Positions 55,165 through 64,000 of a DNA stretch of 64,000 nucleotides are shown piece by piece. The notes beneath the pieces were generated by a model that did no database searches, was not told where the DNA came from, and worked only from the letters and a program-made list of their open reading frames with translations. The stretch comes from Roseiarcus sp963794155. Its GTDB lineage: Bacteria > Pseudomonadota > Alphaproteobacteria > Rhizobiales > Beijerinckiaceae. Where the stretch lies: positions 62,001-126,000 of the forward strand of contig CAWCCX010000001.1 in NCBI GenBank assembly GCA_963794155.1. Direction: 5' to 3'. How positions within the stretch are numbered: the stretch's first letter is position 1; every line of letters begins with the position of its first letter. A program made the position numbers and the translations under genes.

Positions 55165-56595
55165 TCAACCCTGCGCCGCGCGCGCCCGCGCCTCGAGGCC
55201 GGGAAAGAGGAAGTTCTTGCCGGCGGCGAAATCGAACTCAGGGTTTTCCCAAGCGATCATCTTGCCGGGATTGAGCAGCCCCCGGGGATCCGTCTCGCGC
55301 TTGAAGGCGAGCTGGATCGCGTCCGTCTGCTTCATGCCGCCTTCCTCGAGGGTGTAGCGGTGAGGATTGAAGATCATCGCGCCCATCGCTTCATGCTCGG
55401 CGATGATCTCCTCGAGCCGCGCTTCGGTGGTGAAGCGCACGAGCGGCAGCCCGGCGAACGCAATCCGGCCGTTGAAGCGGATGAGCTCGAGGTGCCCTCT
55501 GACCTCATCCCCATAAAGGTTGTGGATGCGCTTGATCAGCTTAAGTCCGCCATCAGTCGGATAGCGGACCTGAAGATAGGTGATCCGGGGGTCGACGCGT
55601 AGGGCGCGAAGGGTCGTATGATTCCAGGTCAGCTCGTAGTTTGGGGGCAGGCCGGCCAGCGTCTCGGGCGCCGCGCGGGTCGAATCGAGCAGGATCCGCG
55701 CGTCCTTGTAGGGTCGGGTGAACGCTTCGAAAGCGTCGAGCGCGTGGGGGGCGATCATCAGGATGACGACGCTGTCGCCGGGAGGGATGAGGGGGCGATG
55801 ACGGAGGAAACAGTCGTGCGGCGTTGGGCCGGCGACGACAGTCACCAGTTTTTTCAGGATCCCGTCCTGCTCGCCGAGCGCCAGGGCGTAAGCGGCAGCG
55901 GAGTCAAAACTGTCGAACCCGACAATGACGTCCGCCCAGTCGTAGTGCGCCGTCAGCGGCATCTCGACCTCGGTGATGATTCCGTTGGTGCCATAGGCGT
56001 GGACCGCCTTGTGCAGATCCTCGCCCGTCAGTTCGAGTGTGCGCGGCTCGGCTTCGAGCGTCATGATGCGGACGCGCAGCACGTTGCCGAAATCGCGCAA
56101 GCCCCCCCAGGTGATCGAACCGACGCCGCCGGACCCTCCGGCCACGAAGCCGGCGATGGAGGCCGTGCCGCGGGTCGACGGAAACATGTGGAGTTCCTGC
56201 CCGGACGCTTCCGCCGCTTTGTCGACGTCGATGATGAGCGCGCCGGGCTCGCAGACGACGCGCCCTCGTTCGATCGACTTGACCTTGCTCATCTCGGCCA
56301 GATTCATCAGGACCCCGCCCATGAGCGGCATCGCCTGGCCATAGTTGCCGGTTCCCGCGCCGCGCGGAGTGACCGGAATCTTGAGCCGGTAGGCGGCCGC
56401 AAGGACGGCCCGGACTTCCGCTTCGCTGGTCGGCGAGACAACGACGTCGGCGCTCACAGTCTCGAGCTCGCGCTTCAAGACCGGGGAATACCAGTAGAAG
56501 TCGCGGCTCTTCTGGCGGACCAGAATCGGATTGTCCTCCCACTTGATCGGACCGATCAGCGTCTTGAGCGCGGCGATGTCATAGGCTCGGCTCAT
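55165..56595 (-). CDS. FAD-linked oxidase (GlcD/DLD-like)
   Basis: 476 residues. PCMH-type FAD domain: VVVSPTSEAEVRAVLAAAYR, PVTPRGAGTGNYGQAMPLMGG, and the second flavin segment FVAGGSGGVGSITWGGLRDFG; C-terminal oxidase domain ends GLLNPGKMIAWENP. Oxidises a 2-hydroxy acid or similar; electron acceptor unknown. Overlaps the amidohydrolase by 4 nt, so the two act in one pathway, probably turning over a ring-opened or deaminated nitrogen compound. Confidence 0.87.
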   Translation of the reverse strand: MSRAYDIAALKTLIGPIKWEDNPILVRQKSRDFYWYSPVLKRELETVSADVVVSPTSEAEVRAVLAAAYRLKIPVTPRGAGTGNYGQAMPLMGGVLMNLAEMSKVKSIERGRVVCEPGALIIDVDKAAEASGQELHMFPSTRGTASIAGFVAGGSGGVGSITWGGLRDFGNVLRVRIMTLEAEPRTLELTGEDLHKAVHAYGTNGIITEVEMPLTAHYDWADVIVGFDSFDSAAAYALALGEQDGILKKLVTVVAGPTPHDCFLRHRPLIPPGDSVVILMIAPHALDAFEAFTRPYKDARILLDSTRAAPETLAGLPPNYELTWNHTTLRALRVDPRITYLQVRYPTDGGLKLIKRIHNLYGDEVRGHLELIRFNGRIAFAGLPLVRFTTEARLEEIIAEHEAMGAMIFNPHRYTLEEGGMKQTDAIQLAFKRETDPRGLLNPGKMIAWENPEFDFAAGKNFLFPGLEARARAAQG

Positions 56596-57914
56596 GGCGC
56601 GAGGCCCTTGAGGCCGTCGAGCTCGGCGTAGTCGGGCGGCGTCGCGGTTGACGCTTCGCCATTCCTGACCACGATGCGATCCGACTGCGGGCGGGCGAGA
56701 AGCTCTGGAAAGTCGCGCGCTCGGGTGAGGATCATGTCGGCCCGCGCGCCTGCGCGCAGATGGCCGAGATCCAATCCCATCGCCCGGGCCGGCTGAGCCG
56801 CGACCGCCGGCGCCCAGTCGGCGAACGGATAATCGAGGTGCAGGATCCGCACGCCCTCACGCCAGGTCTCCATCATGTCGAGATCGCCATAGGGATAGAA
56901 CGGATCGCGCGTGTTGTCGCTTGCGATCATCACGTTGACGCCGGCCGCCTTGAGCTCGTGCAGCGCGGTGACGCCGCGCCAGCGCGGCGTGCGGCCCGGA
57001 TGGCGATCCTGGAGGAAAAGATTGCACATCGGCAATGAGACGACGCTGATTCCCGCGCGCGCCACCGCGTCGATCGTCTTTCGCCGTTCGTCATCCTCCT
57101 GGAGCACGAGCGAGCAGCAGTGGCCGACCAGAATGGGGCGGGGGAAGCGGCGCTCGATCGCCATCTCGGCGACGATCTTGAGCGAGCGCGCAGCCGGGTC
57201 GGCGCTTTCGTCGACATGGAAGTCGAGCTCCCAGCCCTTGCGCTCGGCGAGCTCGAACAGCGTCTTGAGGCCCTCGCGCAGGTGGGGGACCATGTAAGTC
57301 ACTGCGCCGAGGATTCCCGTTCCGTGCGACTCGAGCATCGCCTCGATGTCAGCCATGTGAGCGCGGTCGCGCGCAAAATCGACGCTGAAGATCGGCACCG
57401 CCTGGAGCGTGATCCGGTCGCGCCAGCGCTCGCGCGCCTCGGCGAAAACCGGCCAGCTGATCCGCGTCTGGGCACCGACGCTGTCGATGTGGGTGCGGAT
57501 GGCGGTCGTGCCGTGCGCGTAGGCTGAGCGCAGGCTGAATTCCATCCGCGCCGCGACGTCGGCCGCGGTCCAGTTCGCCGACCGGTCTTCGATGGCGGCG
57601 GCGAGCGCGCTCGGGAAGTCTCCCACGGGATTGCGTTTCCGCCGCCAGATGTGACCCTTGTCGATATGGGTGTGAGCGTCGACGAAAAGCGGCAGCACGA
57701 TGCGCCCGGACAGGGAGACTTGCGGCGCGTCGCCGAAGTCGACGGCGCCGGCGGGAGCGATCTTCGCGATTGCGCCCTCGTCGACGAGAATGTCGACGGT
57801 CGCGAAGCCGTCAAAGTCGAGCGGGCCCTCGGGCTTCGGGAGCAAGCGGCCAAGCACGCGCGCCTGCCTCAGCGTGTAGCGCTTGCCGCCAGGAAGAGCG
57901 AACAGCGCGGTCAT
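56592..57914 (-). CDS. Amidohydrolase, cytosine-deaminase (CodA)-like
   Basis: 440 residues. Metal ligands: HTHIDKGHIW, DFHVDESAD, VGHCCSL and SDNTRDPFYPYGDLDM, the last diagnostic of the CodA group. Hydrolyses an amino- or amide-bearing ring such as cytosine, isoguanine or a hydantoin-like compound. The N-terminal 60 residues form the composite beta domain. Operonic with the FAD oxidase; a periplasmic binding-protein gene lies upstream. Confidence 0.85.
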   Translation of the reverse strand: MTALFALPGGKRYTLRQARVLGRLLPKPEGPLDFDGFATVDILVDEGAIAKIAPAGAVDFGDAPQVSLSGRIVLPLFVDAHTHIDKGHIWRRKRNPVGDFPSALAAAIEDRSANWTAADVAARMEFSLRSAYAHGTTAIRTHIDSVGAQTRISWPVFAEARERWRDRITLQAVPIFSVDFARDRAHMADIEAMLESHGTGILGAVTYMVPHLREGLKTLFELAERKGWELDFHVDESADPAARSLKIVAEMAIERRFPRPILVGHCCSLVLQEDDERRKTIDAVARAGISVVSLPMCNLFLQDRHPGRTPRWRGVTALHELKAAGVNVMIASDNTRDPFYPYGDLDMMETWREGVRILHLDYPFADWAPAVAAQPARAMGLDLGHLRAGARADMILTRARDFPELLARPQSDRIVVRNGEASTATPPDYAELDGLKGLAP

Positions 57915-57975
57915 CGTCGATTGGCTTCCACTCCGGCGCGGCGGCGGGGCGCCCGCAACCGTCTCCTCCCGGCGT

Positions 57976-58974
57976 TCACTTCGGCCGCAGGTCGAGGCCG
58001 ACGCCCTTGTCGACGAATTGCAGGGTATAGGATTTCTTGTATTCGACGTCCGGCTTGACCACCCCCGCTTTGACCATCGAATCGAAGAAACCCTTGATCC
58101 GTTCGTCGGTCATCGCCCCGATGCCGAGCTTGAGCGTGTCGCCGGAGTCGACTAGGCCATATTCCTTGATTTTGCCGATCGAGAACGCGATCTGCTCATC
58201 AGTCATGTCCGGATTATCCTTCTTGATCAGCGCATTCGCTTTCGCATTGTCGCCGTAAAGATAGTTGTACCAGCCGATTGTCGAAGCGTCGACAAACCGC
58301 TGCACGAGGTCCGGCTTGCTCGCGATCAGGTCGGCGCGGGTTTCGATCGTCGTCGCGTAGGTCTTATAGCCGTAGTCGGCGAACAGGAAGATGTTCGGCT
58401 TGAAGTGGCCCTCGCGCTCGACCGCGAACGGCTCCGAGGTCACATAGCCCTGCTGGATCGAATGAGGATCGGCGATGAACGGCCCCGGATTGAAAGTGTA
58501 GGGTCTGACGTTCTCTTCCTTGAAGCCATAGGCCGATTTCATCCACTGATAGAACGTCACCAGCCCTTCCTTGCCGATGATGGTCTGCGACGCGTTCGGC
58601 AGGTCGGTCCACTTGTCGAGGCCCTCTCCCGGATGCGACATGAAAATCTGCGGGTCCTTCTGGAAATGGGCGGCCACGACGACGATCGGCACGTTGCGAG
58701 CGACGGCGTCGAAGGCAAGCAGAAGATTGCCGCCCATGTAGAAGTCGAGCCTGCCGGCCGCGAGCAGGAGCTCATTGTTGGCCTGCGGGCCGCCTTGAAC
58801 GATGGTGACGTCGAGGCCGTACTTGGCGTAGGTGCCGTCGGCGACCGCCTGGTAATATCCGCCGTGCTCGGCTTCGGCGAGCCAATTGGTCCCGAACGAG
58901 ACCTTGTCGGCGGCGAGCGCGGGCGAGGCGAGCAAGCCAAGTCCGACCACCAAGCGAGCGCCCAGGAATTTCAT
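57976..58974 (-). CDS. ABC binding protein, NMT1/THI5-like
   Basis: 332 residues with a signal peptide (MKFLGARLVVGLGLLASPALA). NMT1/THI5-type periplasmic fold: VSFGTNWLAEAEHGGYYQAVADGTY, GRLDFYMGGNLL, FNPGPF, GYVTSEPFAVEREG. This family binds pyrimidines, thiamine precursors, nitrate or sulfonates. Its permease and ATPase are not in the window. First of the four-gene leftward unit; divergent from ridA. Confidence 0.88.
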   Translation of the reverse strand: MKFLGARLVVGLGLLASPALAADKVSFGTNWLAEAEHGGYYQAVADGTYAKYGLDVTIVQGGPQANNELLLAAGRLDFYMGGNLLLAFDAVARNVPIVVVAAHFQKDPQIFMSHPGEGLDKWTDLPNASQTIIGKEGLVTFYQWMKSAYGFKEENVRPYTFNPGPFIADPHSIQQGYVTSEPFAVEREGHFKPNIFLFADYGYKTYATTIETRADLIASKPDLVQRFVDASTIGWYNYLYGDNAKANALIKKDNPDMTDEQIAFSIGKIKEYGLVDSGDTLKLGIGAMTDERIKGFFDSMVKAGVVKPDVEYKKSYTLQFVDKGVGLDLRPK

Positions 58975-59102
58975 TGTTCACTCCCGTCTCGAGTTGCCTT
59001 AATCGACACTTGCAACTTGGGCGCCATTGAGGCTTGGGCCCGGGTACAAGACAAGGGCGCGCCGGGCGCTCAATGAAAGGCCTGCCGGAGACATTTCGCA
59101 AG

Positions 59103-59489
59103 ATGCGCAGATTGAACCCGAACGCGATCCATCCCCCGTTCGCAAATTACGCGCACGGAGTGGAAATCAAAGCCGGCGCGCGCATCGTCTTTTGTTCGGG
59201 CCAATTGGGAATTGGCCGGGACGGCTTCATTCCCGACGATGTCGAAGCTCAGGCGCGACTTTGCTTTCGGGCCATTGCCGCAGTCCTCGGCGAAGCCTCG
59301 ATGTTGCTCGACGACATCGTCCGCCTCAACGCCTATGTCGCTTCCGCCCAATACTTGGGCGGCTATATGAAGGTCCGTGACGAATTCGTGAGCAATCCGC
59401 CCCCGGCGTCGACCTTGATGATCGTTCAGGGTTTCGCCCGCCCTGAATTCAAGGTCGAGATCGAGGCTGTCGCCGCCCGTTCGCCCTGA
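59103..59489 (+). CDS. RidA-family protein
   Basis: About 128 residues from the ATG at 59103, or 138 from 59073. FCSGQLGIGRDG, RLNAYVASAQYL and the C-terminal VEIEAVAARSP fit the YjgF/YER057c/UK114 family; the deaminase Arg of canonical RidA (R-x-CVEV near the end) is not seen, since the position reads ARPEFKVEI. Likely a specialised ring-opening or imine-hydrolysing member paired with the creatininase-family gene 17 nt downstream. Confidence 0.8.
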   Translation: MRRLNPNAIHPPFANYAHGVEIKAGARIVFCSGQLGIGRDGFIPDDVEAQARLCFRAIAAVLGEASMLLDDIVRLNAYVASAQYLGGYMKVRDEFVSNPPPASTLMIVQGFARPEFKVEIEAVAARSP

Positions 59490-59506
59490 GCGCCTCGGAG
59501 ATCTGC

Positions 59507-60352
59507 ATGCTGCCAACCAAGTTCTGGGCCGAGATGAGCTGGCGCGATTTCGTCGCTGCGGACATGAGCAAAGTCGTCGCGGTTCTGCCGGTTGCGGCGA
59601 TCGAACAGCACGGGCCCCACCTGCCGGTCGGGGTCGACATGTTCATCAACGAGGGCTACCTCGCCAGAGCGGTGAGCCGAATACCCGACGACATGCCGGT
59701 GTTGATCCTGCCTGTGCAGGCGATCGGCAAGTCGAATGAGCACATCGAATATCCCGGCACGTTGACCCTTTCGATCGAGACGGTCACCCGCGCCTGGACC
59801 GAGATTGGCGACAGCGTCGCCCGCGCCGGATGCCGCAAGCTGATTTTCATGAATTCGCATGGCGGCAACGTTCCGGTCATCGACGCAGTGGTCAGGGAGC
59901 TGCGGATCCGCCACCGCATGCTCGCGGTCCACGCCGGCTGGCACCGGCTGGGCTATCCGTCCGACCTCTTTTCTGCGGTCGAGCGCGCCCACGGCATTCA
60001 CGGCGGCGACGCCGAGACCTCACTCATGCTCGCGTTCAGGCCGCGGACGGTGAAGATGAGCGAAGCGCGCAATTTCGCCAGCCAGGCGATCGAGGTCGAG
60101 CAGGAATTCCGGCAGCTTCGGGTGACGCAGCCGATCGGCTTCGGCTGGATGGCGAGCGACCTGCATGAGCTTGGCCCCGCCGGCGACGCCGCGAACGCGA
60201 CCGCCGCCAAGGGCGAGGCCTGCGCCGACCATGGAGCGGACGCTTTTCTGGAGCTTTTGCGAGACGTGCTCGCCTTCGATCTTTCGCGCCTTCGTCCGGG
60301 GCCGCTCGCCGCCGCTTCCAAATCGGGGGACGACGGAGAACCGTCGCCGTGA
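59507..60352 (+). CDS. Creatininase-family amidohydrolase
   Basis: 281 residues. Metal motifs: EQHGPHLPVGVDMFI, FMNSHGGNVPVI, GIHGGDAETSLML. Opens a cyclic amide (creatinine, formylaminopyrimidine, barbiturate-like or similar). Ten or more such genes occur in rhizobia with varied substrates. Operonic with ridA; convergent with allophanate hydrolase. Confidence 0.87.
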   Translation: MLPTKFWAEMSWRDFVAADMSKVVAVLPVAAIEQHGPHLPVGVDMFINEGYLARAVSRIPDDMPVLILPVQAIGKSNEHIEYPGTLTLSIETVTRAWTEIGDSVARAGCRKLIFMNSHGGNVPVIDAVVRELRIRHRMLAVHAGWHRLGYPSDLFSAVERAHGIHGGDAETSLMLAFRPRTVKMSEARNFASQAIEVEQEFRQLRVTQPIGFGWMASDLHELGPAGDAANATAAKGEACADHGADAFLELLRDVLAFDLSRLRPGPLAAASKSGDDGEPSP

Positions 60353-60380
60353 GCCTTGGCGTCGGCGCGGGCCGACGGCG

Positions 60381-62150
60381 TCAGCGCGAGGCCAGATAAG
60401 CGCGCCAGCCGCCGAAGCGCGACACGTCCTCCGCCGCCTTGACCGCCTCGGCTTCGACCAGAAAGCCCTTCACCGAGCCGCCGTCCGACAATTGAATCGT
60501 CCCGATTCCAAGCGGCGCCGGGATCCTGGCGACAAACTCGCCGAAACCCGCCCGGTCGAGCGTCCAGATCTCGGCCTTGATCGAGGAGCCTCCGCCCTCA
60601 CTGACTCGCAACAGGCCGGGTTTGGCCGGAATCGAGCCGGGTAGCGCGAACAGACGGTAGTCGGGCGCGGTCTCGACTTCGCGCGAAAAGGACGCGCCGA
60701 GGTCGACGAGTTCGCGATTGAGCGGCAGCCCCGTAAGATGCGCGCCTAAGACCGCGATTTCGATCCGGCCTTGAGGCGATGGCGCTGGCCGCGGCGAAGG
60801 CGCCGCCGCGGCGGAGCGCGCCTCGATCGCGGCGGCGAGCCCGGCGAGGAGACCATCGGCCCCGGCGGGGCCGATCAGGGTCACGCTCGACGGCAGCCCA
60901 TCGCCGCGAACGCTCGCAGGGGCCGCAATCGCGCAAAGATCGAGCAGGTTGACGAAGTTGGTATAGGTTCCCAACCGGGAATTGAGCCGGACAGGATCGG
61001 CCTCGACTTCCGTAACGGTATAGAAGCGCGGCATCGTCGGAACGAGCATCACGTCAAATTCCGACCAGGCGCGGCTCGCCTGCCGCTTGCGGTCGGCGAG
61101 CCGATAGAACGCCTCGAAGGTCGCGACCGCGTCGAACTTCCGCGCGCACTCGATGATCGCGCGGGTGACGGGGTGGAGGGCTTGAGGATTGGTCTCGATC
61201 AGCGGCTTGGTCGCGGCGTAGCGCTCGGCGACCCAAGGGCCGTCGTAGAGAACGCGGGCGACTTCGGCGAACGGCTCGAAGTCGAATTCGACGAGCCGGG
61301 CGCCGAGCGCCTCGATCAGCCGGAGGTCTTGCGAGAAGGCGGCTTCCGCGTTCTTGTCGTCGAAGAACAGGCGTTGCCCGGGGCGGGGGACGCCGAGCCG
61401 AATCCCACTCGGAAACGCCGAAAGCGCAGGCTCAGGGAACGAGCGGCTGTAGGCGTCCCGTTCGTCGAAAGCGATCGCCTCGCGAAAAGCGGTAAAGGCG
61501 TCGGCGACATCGCGAGCGAAGATCGAGACCGTGTCGAGGGTGCGGCAGGCAGGGACGACGCCCGAGGCGGACAAAGCTCCGAGCGAAGGCTTGAGCCCAA
61601 CAATGCCGTTGAAAGCCGCCGGCACGCGCCCTGATCCTGCCGTGTCGGTGCCGAGCGAGAACGGGACGAGGCCTGCGCCGACCGCGGTCGCCGAGCCGGA
61701 ACTCGATCCTCCGGGGATGAGATCGGTCCTGAGCGCGTTGCGCGGAACGCCGTAGGGCGAGCGGACGCCGACGAGCCCGGTCGCGAACTGATCGAGGTTC
61801 GTCTTGCCGATCACGATTGCGCCGGCGCGCTCGAGCCGGTCGACGACGAACGCCGATCGTTCAGGGCGATAGGCGAATGCCGGACACGCCGCCGTCGTCG
61901 GCAAGCCGGCGACATCGATATTGTCCTTGACGACGAACGGGACGCCGTAAAGCGGCTTGCCGCCGGATCCCGCCGCCTTCAGGCCCTGGGCGATCGCCAA
62001 AGCCTCCGCTTTTGGCCGGATGGCGATGAAAAGCGCCGGATCGGCGTGCTTGTCGATGCGATCGTAAGTCTCTTCGATCGTCGCCGTCAGCGGCTTGCCC
62101 GCGGCGTGAGCGGAGAGAAACGTTCCGATCGTGGCTGTCATCCCGCTCAA
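60381..62150 (-). CDS. atzF: Allophanate hydrolase
   Basis: 589 residues. The amidase-signature domain has KTNLDQFATGLVG, GGSSSGSATAV and GTDTAGSGRVPAAFNGIVGLKPS, with the Lys-Ser-Ser triad (VVKDNIDVAG, GGSSSGS, TDTAGSGR); the C-terminal domain (VLGAHLTGLPLNREL, GFLVEAEAV) is specific to AtzF/DUR1,2 allophanate hydrolases. Converts allophanate to ammonia and CO2. No urea carboxylase or AtzE is visible; the gene is alone on its strand but faces the creatininase gene. Confidence 0.92.
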   Translation of the reverse strand: MSGMTATIGTFLSAHAAGKPLTATIEETYDRIDKHADPALFIAIRPKAEALAIAQGLKAAGSGGKPLYGVPFVVKDNIDVAGLPTTAACPAFAYRPERSAFVVDRLERAGAIVIGKTNLDQFATGLVGVRSPYGVPRNALRTDLIPGGSSSGSATAVGAGLVPFSLGTDTAGSGRVPAAFNGIVGLKPSLGALSASGVVPACRTLDTVSIFARDVADAFTAFREAIAFDERDAYSRSFPEPALSAFPSGIRLGVPRPGQRLFFDDKNAEAAFSQDLRLIEALGARLVEFDFEPFAEVARVLYDGPWVAERYAATKPLIETNPQALHPVTRAIIECARKFDAVATFEAFYRLADRKRQASRAWSEFDVMLVPTMPRFYTVTEVEADPVRLNSRLGTYTNFVNLLDLCAIAAPASVRGDGLPSSVTLIGPAGADGLLAGLAAAIEARSAAAAPSPRPAPSPQGRIEIAVLGAHLTGLPLNRELVDLGASFSREVETAPDYRLFALPGSIPAKPGLLRVSEGGGSSIKAEIWTLDRAGFGEFVARIPAPLGIGTIQLSDGGSVKGFLVEAEAVKAAEDVSRFGGWRAYLASR

Positions 62151-62428
62151 GTCCCTTGCCAGCGACGCCGTGTCCAGTCAGCGCAGCGGTCAGCATCCAA
62201 CGAAAGCAAGAGCCGGGCAAATTCGGCCTCGGCGGCATTTGCCTGAGGCAAACTCACGGTCGGCGGAAATGCTGGGCGTCACGCTCAACAATCGGGCGGG
62301 GCGCCGAAAGATGAGGCGCTAAACCCCAGCGAGGTCAAGCAGGACCTCGCGGCATGGACTTTGCAAAAAGCAAGGTTCGGGTTTGGCGCGGCTCCCGCGT
62401 GGACCTTCCGAGCATGAGGACGTCAGTA

Positions 62429-63544
62429 ATGTCAGCAACGGGTTTCTCTCGCCGCAGCCTTCTCAAGTCCGCCGCCCTCGGGGCCGCGGGAGCAGCGCTC
62501 GATCTTGGCGCGCTCAACCGCGCTTTCGCCGCCAAGGACCTGACAGTCGGCGTGGTCTATGTCGGCGCGCGCGACGATTTCGGCTGGAACCAGGCCCACG
62601 CGGTTGCGATCAAGTCGCTGAAGGAAGTGCCGGGGGTAAAAGTCGTCGAGGAAGAGAACGTCCCCGAAACCGACGCGGTGTCGAAATCGATGGAATCGAT
62701 GATCAACCTCGATGGGGCGGGCCTCATTCTGGCGACCTCATTCGGCTACTATACGCCGTTCGTCGTCGACCTGGCCAAGAAGTATCCGGACGTCCAGTTC
62801 CGTCACGCGGCGCCGCTCTGGAACAAGGACAAGGATCCCAAGAACGCCGGCTCTTATTTCGGCTACCTCAATCAGGCCCACTTTGTAAACGGCGTCGCCG
62901 CCGGCCTTTCGACCAAGGCCAACAAGATCGGGTTCGTGGCCGCGAAGCCGATCGCGAGCGTCCTTAGCAATATCAATTCGGTCCTTCTCGGGGCGCGCTC
63001 GGTCAACCCGAACGCAACCGTGCAGGTGATCTTCACCGGCGACTGGTCGATGCCGGTTCGCGAAGCCGAGGCCGCAAACGCCCTGGTCGACGCCGGTTGC
63101 GACGTCATCACCTGCCACGTTGACGGCCCGAAGGTGGTCATCGAGACCGGCGAAAAGCGCGGCGTCAAGACCTGCGGCCACAATGCGAGCCAGGCGCCCC
63201 TGGCGCCGAAGGGCTTCATCACCGGCGCCGAATACAAGTGGATCACAATCTACAAGGGCTACGCCTCGGACCTCGCCGAAGGCAAGACGCTGCCGAACTT
63301 CACCGCCGGCGGATACGAAGTCGACTTCGTCCAGAACACGCCGTTCGGCGCGGGCGCGACGCCGGAGGCGCAGAAGGCCGCGCTCGCCGCCATCGAGGGC
63401 CTCAAGGCGAAGAAGCCTATTTATGTCGGGCCGCTCAAGGACAACAAGGGCAAGGTCGTGATCGACAAGACCTACGACAACCTCGATCCGTTCCTCGACA
63501 AGATGGATTACCTATTGGAGGGCGTCGTCGGGTCGACGACCTAA
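62429..63544 (+). CDS. BMP-family ABC binding protein (nucleoside-type)
   Basis: About 371 residues from the ATG at 62429 (GAGGA 8 nt upstream). Tat-like or lipoprotein-free signal (FSRRSLLKSAALGAAGAALD). BMP family: VGVVYVGARDDFGWNQAHA, FGYYTPFVVDLAKKYPDVQF, GYLNQAHFVNGVAAGL. Binds nucleosides or related purines. Followed by its permease gene at 63601. Confidence 0.9.
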   Translation: MSATGFSRRSLLKSAALGAAGAALDLGALNRAFAAKDLTVGVVYVGARDDFGWNQAHAVAIKSLKEVPGVKVVEEENVPETDAVSKSMESMINLDGAGLILATSFGYYTPFVVDLAKKYPDVQFRHAAPLWNKDKDPKNAGSYFGYLNQAHFVNGVAAGLSTKANKIGFVAAKPIASVLSNINSVLLGARSVNPNATVQVIFTGDWSMPVREAEAANALVDAGCDVITCHVDGPKVVIETGEKRGVKTCGHNASQAPLAPKGFITGAEYKWITIYKGYASDLAEGKTLPNFTAGGYEVDFVQNTPFGAGATPEAQKAALAAIEGLKAKKPIYVGPLKDNKGKVVIDKTYDNLDPFLDKMDYLLEGVVGSTT

Positions 63545-63600
63545 GGTTGAGGCGACGAGGTTGTCGAATTCCGCCTGTCGCAACCGACGCCCCGCGCGCC

Positions 63601-64000
63601 ATGGTCGACCCGGTCGCGCGCGCGGGCGGGTCGGACTTCCTCGATCGGCTGCGCGTCAATTCGGAATACGTGGTCATTCCGCTGTTCGCGCTCCTTGTCG
63701 CAGCGGCGCTGTTCGCCGTCTTTCTGTTGGCGATCGGCAAGTCGCCGGCCGATTTCGTCGCTTACGTGTGGCGGGGCGGATTCGGCACCGCCTTCTCGTT
63801 CCAGAATACGCTGCAGCGCTCGGCGCCCCTGATCCTGACGGCGCTCGCGGTCGCCATTCCCGCCCGAATTGGCCTGATCATGATCGGCGGCGAGGGCGCC
63901 CTAGTGCTCGGGGGTTTTGCCGCCGGCGCGCTCGCCATTCCGCTGGTCGGCCACGCGCCTCCGATTGTCGCGCTGGTTCTCATGGCGATCTTTGCGATGA
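63601..64000 (+). CDS. BMP-partner ABC permease, truncated by window end
   Basis: First 133 residues: VIPLFALLVAAALFAVFLLAIGKSPADFVAYVWRG, TLQRSAPLILTALAVAIPARIGLIMIGGEGALVLGGF. This is the N terminus of a NupB/YufP-type permease. The frame continues past 64000. An upstream TTG at 63547 is an alternative start. The second permease and ATPase should lie to the right. Confidence 0.85.
   Translation, partial: MVDPVARAGGSDFLDRLRVNSEYVVIPLFALLVAAALFAVFLLAIGKSPADFVAYVWRGGFGTAFSFQNTLQRSAPLILTALAVAIPARIGLIMIGGEGALVLGGFAAGALAIPLVGHAPPIVALVLMAIFAM

Overview
The window reads as chromosomal DNA of a high-GC alphaproteobacterium, most likely order Hyphomicrobiales (Rhizobiales). Supporting signs are an RpoE/ChrR (ECF11) photo-oxidative stress system, an EcfG-type promoter, class II DAHP synthase, glutamine-dependent NAD synthase, Ku, and dnaJ, fabI and pdxH lying close together. 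No rRNA, tRNA or CRISPR array was seen. Several genes carry single-base frame breaks, often in short homopolymers. One is in the normally indispensable tsaC/sua5-type gene, so many of these breaks are probably sequence errors rather than true pseudogenes.

Layout. 258-2504: a secreted protein and an exopolyphosphatase. 2586-14146: one long, tightly overlapping leftward operon. It encodes a sugar-type ABC importer, three SDR dehydrogenases, a TIM-barrel sugar isomerase, an APH-fold kinase, an enolase paralogue with an altered active site and a carboxylesterase. It looks like a complete uptake-plus-catabolism route that I cannot match to a described pathway, and it is the best candidate for a new system. 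14301-22104: the RpoE-ChrR region, with divergent sigma-E-like promoters, an FAD oxidoreductase, DUF1365, DUF1295, a CFA-synthase-like enzyme lacking bicarbonate ligands (probably a fatty-acyl methylase, as in furan fatty acid synthesis), and two DUF2147 genes that arose by tandem duplication, with a decayed copy of the CFA-synthase tail still between them.

22113-29025: an orphan phnM, a pair of paralogous membrane proteins resembling Pycsar effectors, a LysR-linked redox operon (tautomerase, cupin, aldo/keto reductase, SDR) and a lone cyclic-nucleotide-binding domain protein. 29233-33072: an autotransporter with a beta-helical passenger and a Thr-Pro repeat linker; its barrel is interrupted by a 210-bp MITE-like element. 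33106-34848: nadE. 34895-37388: an AT-rich island holding a ruined GmrSD-type type IV restriction gene and a vapBC remnant, bracketed by two copies of a short dispersed palindromic repeat.

37790-49752: housekeeping and stress genes (acyltransferase, DAHP synthase, MFS, fabI, ECF sigma/anti-sigma pair, dnaJ-like, pdxH, NUDIX, ArsR-SRPBCC-DUF1801, CsbD, Ku). 49862-54546: an acyl-CoA dehydrogenase/enoyl-CoA hydratase pair, a Sua5-type gene and a LysR regulator. 54573-64000: genes for nitrogenous compounds: an NMT1/THI5-like binding protein, a cytosine-deaminase-like amidohydrolase, an FAD-linked oxidase, RidA, a creatininase-family amidohydrolase, allophanate hydrolase, and the start of a BMP-family (nucleoside-type) ABC importer that runs off the end.
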